A stretch of DNA of 64,000 nt from NCBI RefSeq assembly GCF_963678975.1, contig NC_089274.1, positions 26,387,053-26,451,052 of the forward strand, read 5' to 3'. This document shows positions 60,745-64,000 of this stretch, piece by piece (position 1 is the stretch's first letter; each line of letters opens with the position of its first letter). The notes beneath the pieces were generated by a model. That model saw nothing but the letters and a program-made list of their open reading frames with translations. It did no database searches and was not told the origin of the DNA. Position numbers and translations under genes: made by a program. This stretch comes from Dysidea avara. Lineage: Eukaryota > Porifera > Demospongiae > Dictyoceratida > Dysideidae.

Positions 60745-61064
60745 CAGTGGCGGATTTAGGGGGGTTTCAAGGTTTCCACGGAAACCCCTTTGAAAATTGA
60801 TTGCGTAACAATTAAATGCTTTAATTATTGCGGTGTGCGCCTCGATCGAGATACTCTAATAGAGCAGTCACAGTAGCTATTAAAGCAGTGTGTAACAAGT
60901 TATTTCAGGTATTTTATGTACTATCAATAGGTTGTGACCTTTTTTTTTTTTGGTCTCACCTTACCAAACCAGACAAGGTAGTGCAAACTTTTGCATATCT
61001 CATGTCAGTGTATATCTCCACTTTCTAAAGGAAACCCCCTTTATAAATTCTAGATCCGCCACTG
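60745..61064. mobile_element. MITE with CAGTGGCGGATTTAG ends, 320 bp
   Basis: Ends CAGTGGCGGATTTAG and CTAGATCCGCCACTG; AAGTG flanks both (60740-60744 and 61065-61069). Neighbouring tandem units hold the unbroken site CCAAGTGTGGGG, which fixes the duplication at 5 bp. The interior shares the motif and the GTGACC-polyT-GGTCTCACC block with the 27753 element. Confidence 0.9.
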
Positions 61065-61245
61065 AAGTGTGGGGCTTTCCGGTTTCTTTTCGTGCACGCG
61101 ACGTACGTACCATTTCAACCATCAAGTGTGGGGCATTCCGTTTTCTTTTGGGAATTTTCGTGCACGCAACGTACGTACCATTTCAACTACCAAGTGTGGG
61201 GCTTTCCGGTTTCTTTAGGGAATTTTCGTGCACGCGCGTACCATG
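61065..61245 (+). repeat. Tandem repeat, unit about 59-68 bp
   Basis: Units start at AAGTGTGGGG at 61065, 61124 and 61192 and contain TTTTCGTGCACGC, ACGTACGTACCATTTCAAC. A partial unit lies left of the MITE (about 60728-60744), so the MITE landed inside the array. Confidence 0.85.
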
Positions 61246-61269
61246 GCCACTTGACAATACTGGGGCTCG

Positions 61270-61815
61270 CTCAGGCTCGCCCCAATTATTATTTCGATTA
61301 ATTCCAATCGTAATTTGTTAAATATTTTCTAATAAGAGCCTGGAATAGCAATGATGAACACTAGACTGGATGGACACTGTGACTGATAGCCTGTTAACTA
61401 TTACAACAACTACAACAACAAGTAAGCCTGGCTTGTTGCATTCAATGATATGAATTCTATAGTGTCAAGTGTGTGAATCTGTCAGTTGTTTTCATATTAA
61501 CTGAACTTTATTATGGTTATCATCCATGTTTGGATAATGGTGAAATGTAATGTTTAGCTTATACTGAGCTGAAATAGAGTGTACACGCACTACACCATAT
61601 TTTAATCTCTAATTTGCACTACACCATGTTGAGAGGAATTTGTGTCAACACAATGATGTGTGAGAAATTTATTTAATCAGTGCATGCATTTCTACATTTA
61701 AGCAATTTCAGGATATTCTCAGGACATTGAATATTAAACCTTTCTCAGTGTCTGGGATTGCCTACCGCTTCAATTTAGAACCCCCCTTTTGAAATTCCTG
61801 CGTACAGGCCTGCAT
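61270..61815. repeat. Truncated copy of the 42402 transposon (right part)
   Basis: It matches about 43075-43523 (TTCCAATCGTAATTTGTT, TCTAATAAGAGCC) and ends GCGTACAGGCCTG. It lacks the left terminus and the nested MITE end. Confidence 0.75.
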
Positions 61816-62715
61816 GGTATTCATGATTGTATCCCATGATGAAACCTATGCTGTGAACATGTATGGATGCTTATGGCTTCTCACAAACAATATGTGGTAT
61901 CCACAAATAAATTATTACACACACCACACCATATACAGCTAGTTTGTAGACTGTAGAGTAGCTAATCTTGGATACACACAACAACAAAGTCAAATACTGT
62001 GAGCTGCAATGTCAATCATCATCATGGGTTATCAACAGCATGAAGCCATGTTGTTTACGTCGGCAATGTGGTCAGACAATTATGACACTCATAAATTTTA
62101 AGGCTAACCGACTCCACCCAACTTTAGGCTTTGCGTGGAAAGGAAATGGTTTATAGAAACTATATTCATAACAATGAATAATCTCTGTAAGGTAAGTGTC
62201 CTATTATGGGACACTTAAACAATTAGCCATATGGCATAATCCAATGATGAGAACATGTAAGGTGTCTCAATGTTGTCGGTGTACATAATTATGAGACTGT
62301 ACATATTATGAGACAGTATACATATTATGAGACAAAAAAATGTGCAAACCATTTCAATATCCTCTAACTTGGATTTTAATAAAGCACATAAAGCAATAAA
62401 ATTTGGACCAGGTACACACCAATATGTTCTATATAGAATATTAAAATTTGACAGATATTGCTTGTAAGAGAGCAGAATTTCTTTGTATGGCTTCCTGACA
62501 TGTAAATGTCCATAATTATGAGACAGCTAATCATATTATGAGACAGTTCTACTTTCAGACACTGACAGTTGCAAATAGCTTCTAATTTATGTGAAGGTAC
62601 ACTATAACATTTACTAATACATCTTTTAATAAAAACAAAGTATATCGATAGTCAGTGCAGTACAATTCCAATGTAGAGGCACATATAGCCACTGTATCTG
62701 TTTCCTCCTAGGGGA
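61816..62715. other. Gene-poor stretch with repeated ATTATGAGAC
   Basis: CATAATTATGAGAC or CATATTATGAGACAG occurs at about 62285, 62305, 62323, 62510 and 62532. No gene recognised. Confidence 0.5.
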
Positions 62716-62719
62716 CTGT

Positions 62720-63125
62720 CATAATAAACGCCGGGGCTCATTTAAACGCCGGGGTGCTAATGATATGCACTGAAAGGAGTTCTAAACTTGTTTCAGCTGC
62801 TAACTATACAGTGATGTCTCGTCACCAGTCTTGTGATGTCTTGTCTTGTTCGACTATGCCTTCTCTTTTGGTGATGGCCATAGCGTATTTATCATGGTCA
62901 TTGTCATCTTTCCGCCCGACTTTCAATGTTTCACCCAGCAGAGGAGTCCAAATGGGTTTATGTACGTGATGGGCTATGGATTTCGTATTTCGTAGGTACT
63001 TGTACTGGCACCTGTCATTCTCAACGAGTGGCTAGTAAGAAATAAACGCCCGGGTCCAAATTAACGCCGATCTCGTTTAAACGCCGGGTCAAAAATGATT
63101 TATAGGAAATAAACGCCAGGGCTTC
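62720..63125 (+). repeat. Cluster of direct AATAAACGCCGGGG repeats
   Basis: AATAAACGCC or TTAAACGCCGGG appears near 62724, 62741, 63041, 63064, 63078 and 63107, all in one orientation. The intervening sequence is not repeated. It may be the paired ends of an element. Confidence 0.65.
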
Positions 63126-63149
63126 TATACGGTCATATACGGTATCCTT

Positions 63150-64000
63150 TTTAGTTCTAAGAACACTGACTGAATCAGATGTTATGTAAGTTTACATAAC
63201 TGATTATAATAAAATACATATCAGAATATGCCTATCCAAGTGTACATGTAGATGTCTATTTGCTCTCTACATCTGCGAGCAAACTAGCGTGCTACAAATA
63301 ACTATGAACTAATAAACCTGGTATACCATGGTACACTGTACAAGAAAAGTGTACATTTTGAAAGGTATTAGCTAAGTAAACATTTTATGCACTAAAATGT
63401 CAGATAAGTAAAAAGGTGCATGTATTGTTGAGAATCCTTTTGAAAGGGCCTCAAACTTTTAGATTGACCATGTGTTTATGTTTTAATATACTATTCATAG
63501 AGCCAATTGCATTCGTACTTCTCTTCTATGCAGCCAAAATACTGTATGTTATGGTAGGGCATTTCTAAAAATTTGTATATGAATACCATCTACTTAGGCA
63601 TAATATCCAGGGATTTTGTAAAATCTGGAAAGGAATGGAATTGTAGTATGTTCGTTTGTTAACTAATAAATTAGCTATGCTTAAATTCATGTAAGGTCTA
63701 TAGACTATGTAGGTGTATTGTGTCCTTGGGCGCTTAGGCAAGTATCTGTGCAAAGAACATCTGCTATGCAAATTTGCTGTGAACAGTTAGTTACTCACCG
63801 TATGAAAATGTTACCAACCAGCTAGGTGAAGGGGAGGGGTAACTGGAGCTGCCCTGGCCTGTTTGGGGGCCCAGTAAAAATGCATTTGGTGGACTGTAAG
63901 GGCCCTACTTATATTTTCTGCCCCTTACGCATGTTGGCCTTACCAGTGTCCTCTCAGATAGACGAAATAATCTGATGAAATAAATATGCCTAGATGACTC
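63150..64000. repeat. Second copy of the 27450-29410 segment
   Basis: It is colinear with 27450-29410 but shorter. It has the empty GTTGAGAA site (63427-63434) where the other copy carries a hAT-like MITE. It continues past the window edge. Confidence 0.72.

Noticed and set aside
60950-61321. Open frame of 123 codons as a gene
   Set aside because: It spans a MITE end and a tandem repeat array, and the repeated peptide simply mirrors the DNA repeat.

Overview
The window looks like nuclear DNA of an early-branching animal, most likely a demosponge. It is AT-rich, its genes are split by GT-AG introns, and it is packed with small non-autonomous transposons. The organism is my inference; no single marker in the window proves it. 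By hand-joining exons I can support six host genes in three pairs, plus one broken exon of a fourth type.

(1) 3.2-9.5 kb: a head-to-head pair of transposase-derived DNA-binding proteins. The minus gene has at least five exons and two successive pairs of Brinker-like and CENP-B-like helix-turn-helix domains. The plus gene has six coding exons, 454 aa and one such pair. Neither has room for a DDE catalytic domain. They share a 0.8 kb divergent promoter.

(2) 9.9-20.3 kb: two tandem minus-strand genes for small two-helix CD225/dispanin (IFITM-like) proteins of 120 and 117 aa. They have identical three-exon structures and long second introns filled with transposons. A third copy of exon 3, with an in-frame stop, lies alone at 50.4-50.5 kb.

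(3) 24.3-25.2 and 38.9-39.8 kb: two near-identical minus-strand NHL-repeat (six-bladed propeller) genes. A different transposon sits about 40 bp upstream of each start.

The rest is mobile DNA. A decayed DIRS-like retrotransposon (reverse transcriptase, RNase H, tyrosine recombinase) occupies the first 2.5 kb. Non-LTR reverse transcriptase remnants lie at 43.6-44.1, 45.2, 48.4, 55.2-56.2 and 60.0 kb. There are two tRNA-like SINEs and more than twenty terminal-inverted-repeat elements, many with exact target-site duplications (8 bp, 5 bp or TA). Several are nested, and a few can be checked against an empty site elsewhere in the window.

The most unusual signal is a short motif, ACTCTAATAGAGCAGTCA and variants, usually in two or three copies. 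It recurs at about a dozen loci on both strands and lies inside nine TIR elements whose terminal repeats fall into six or more types.
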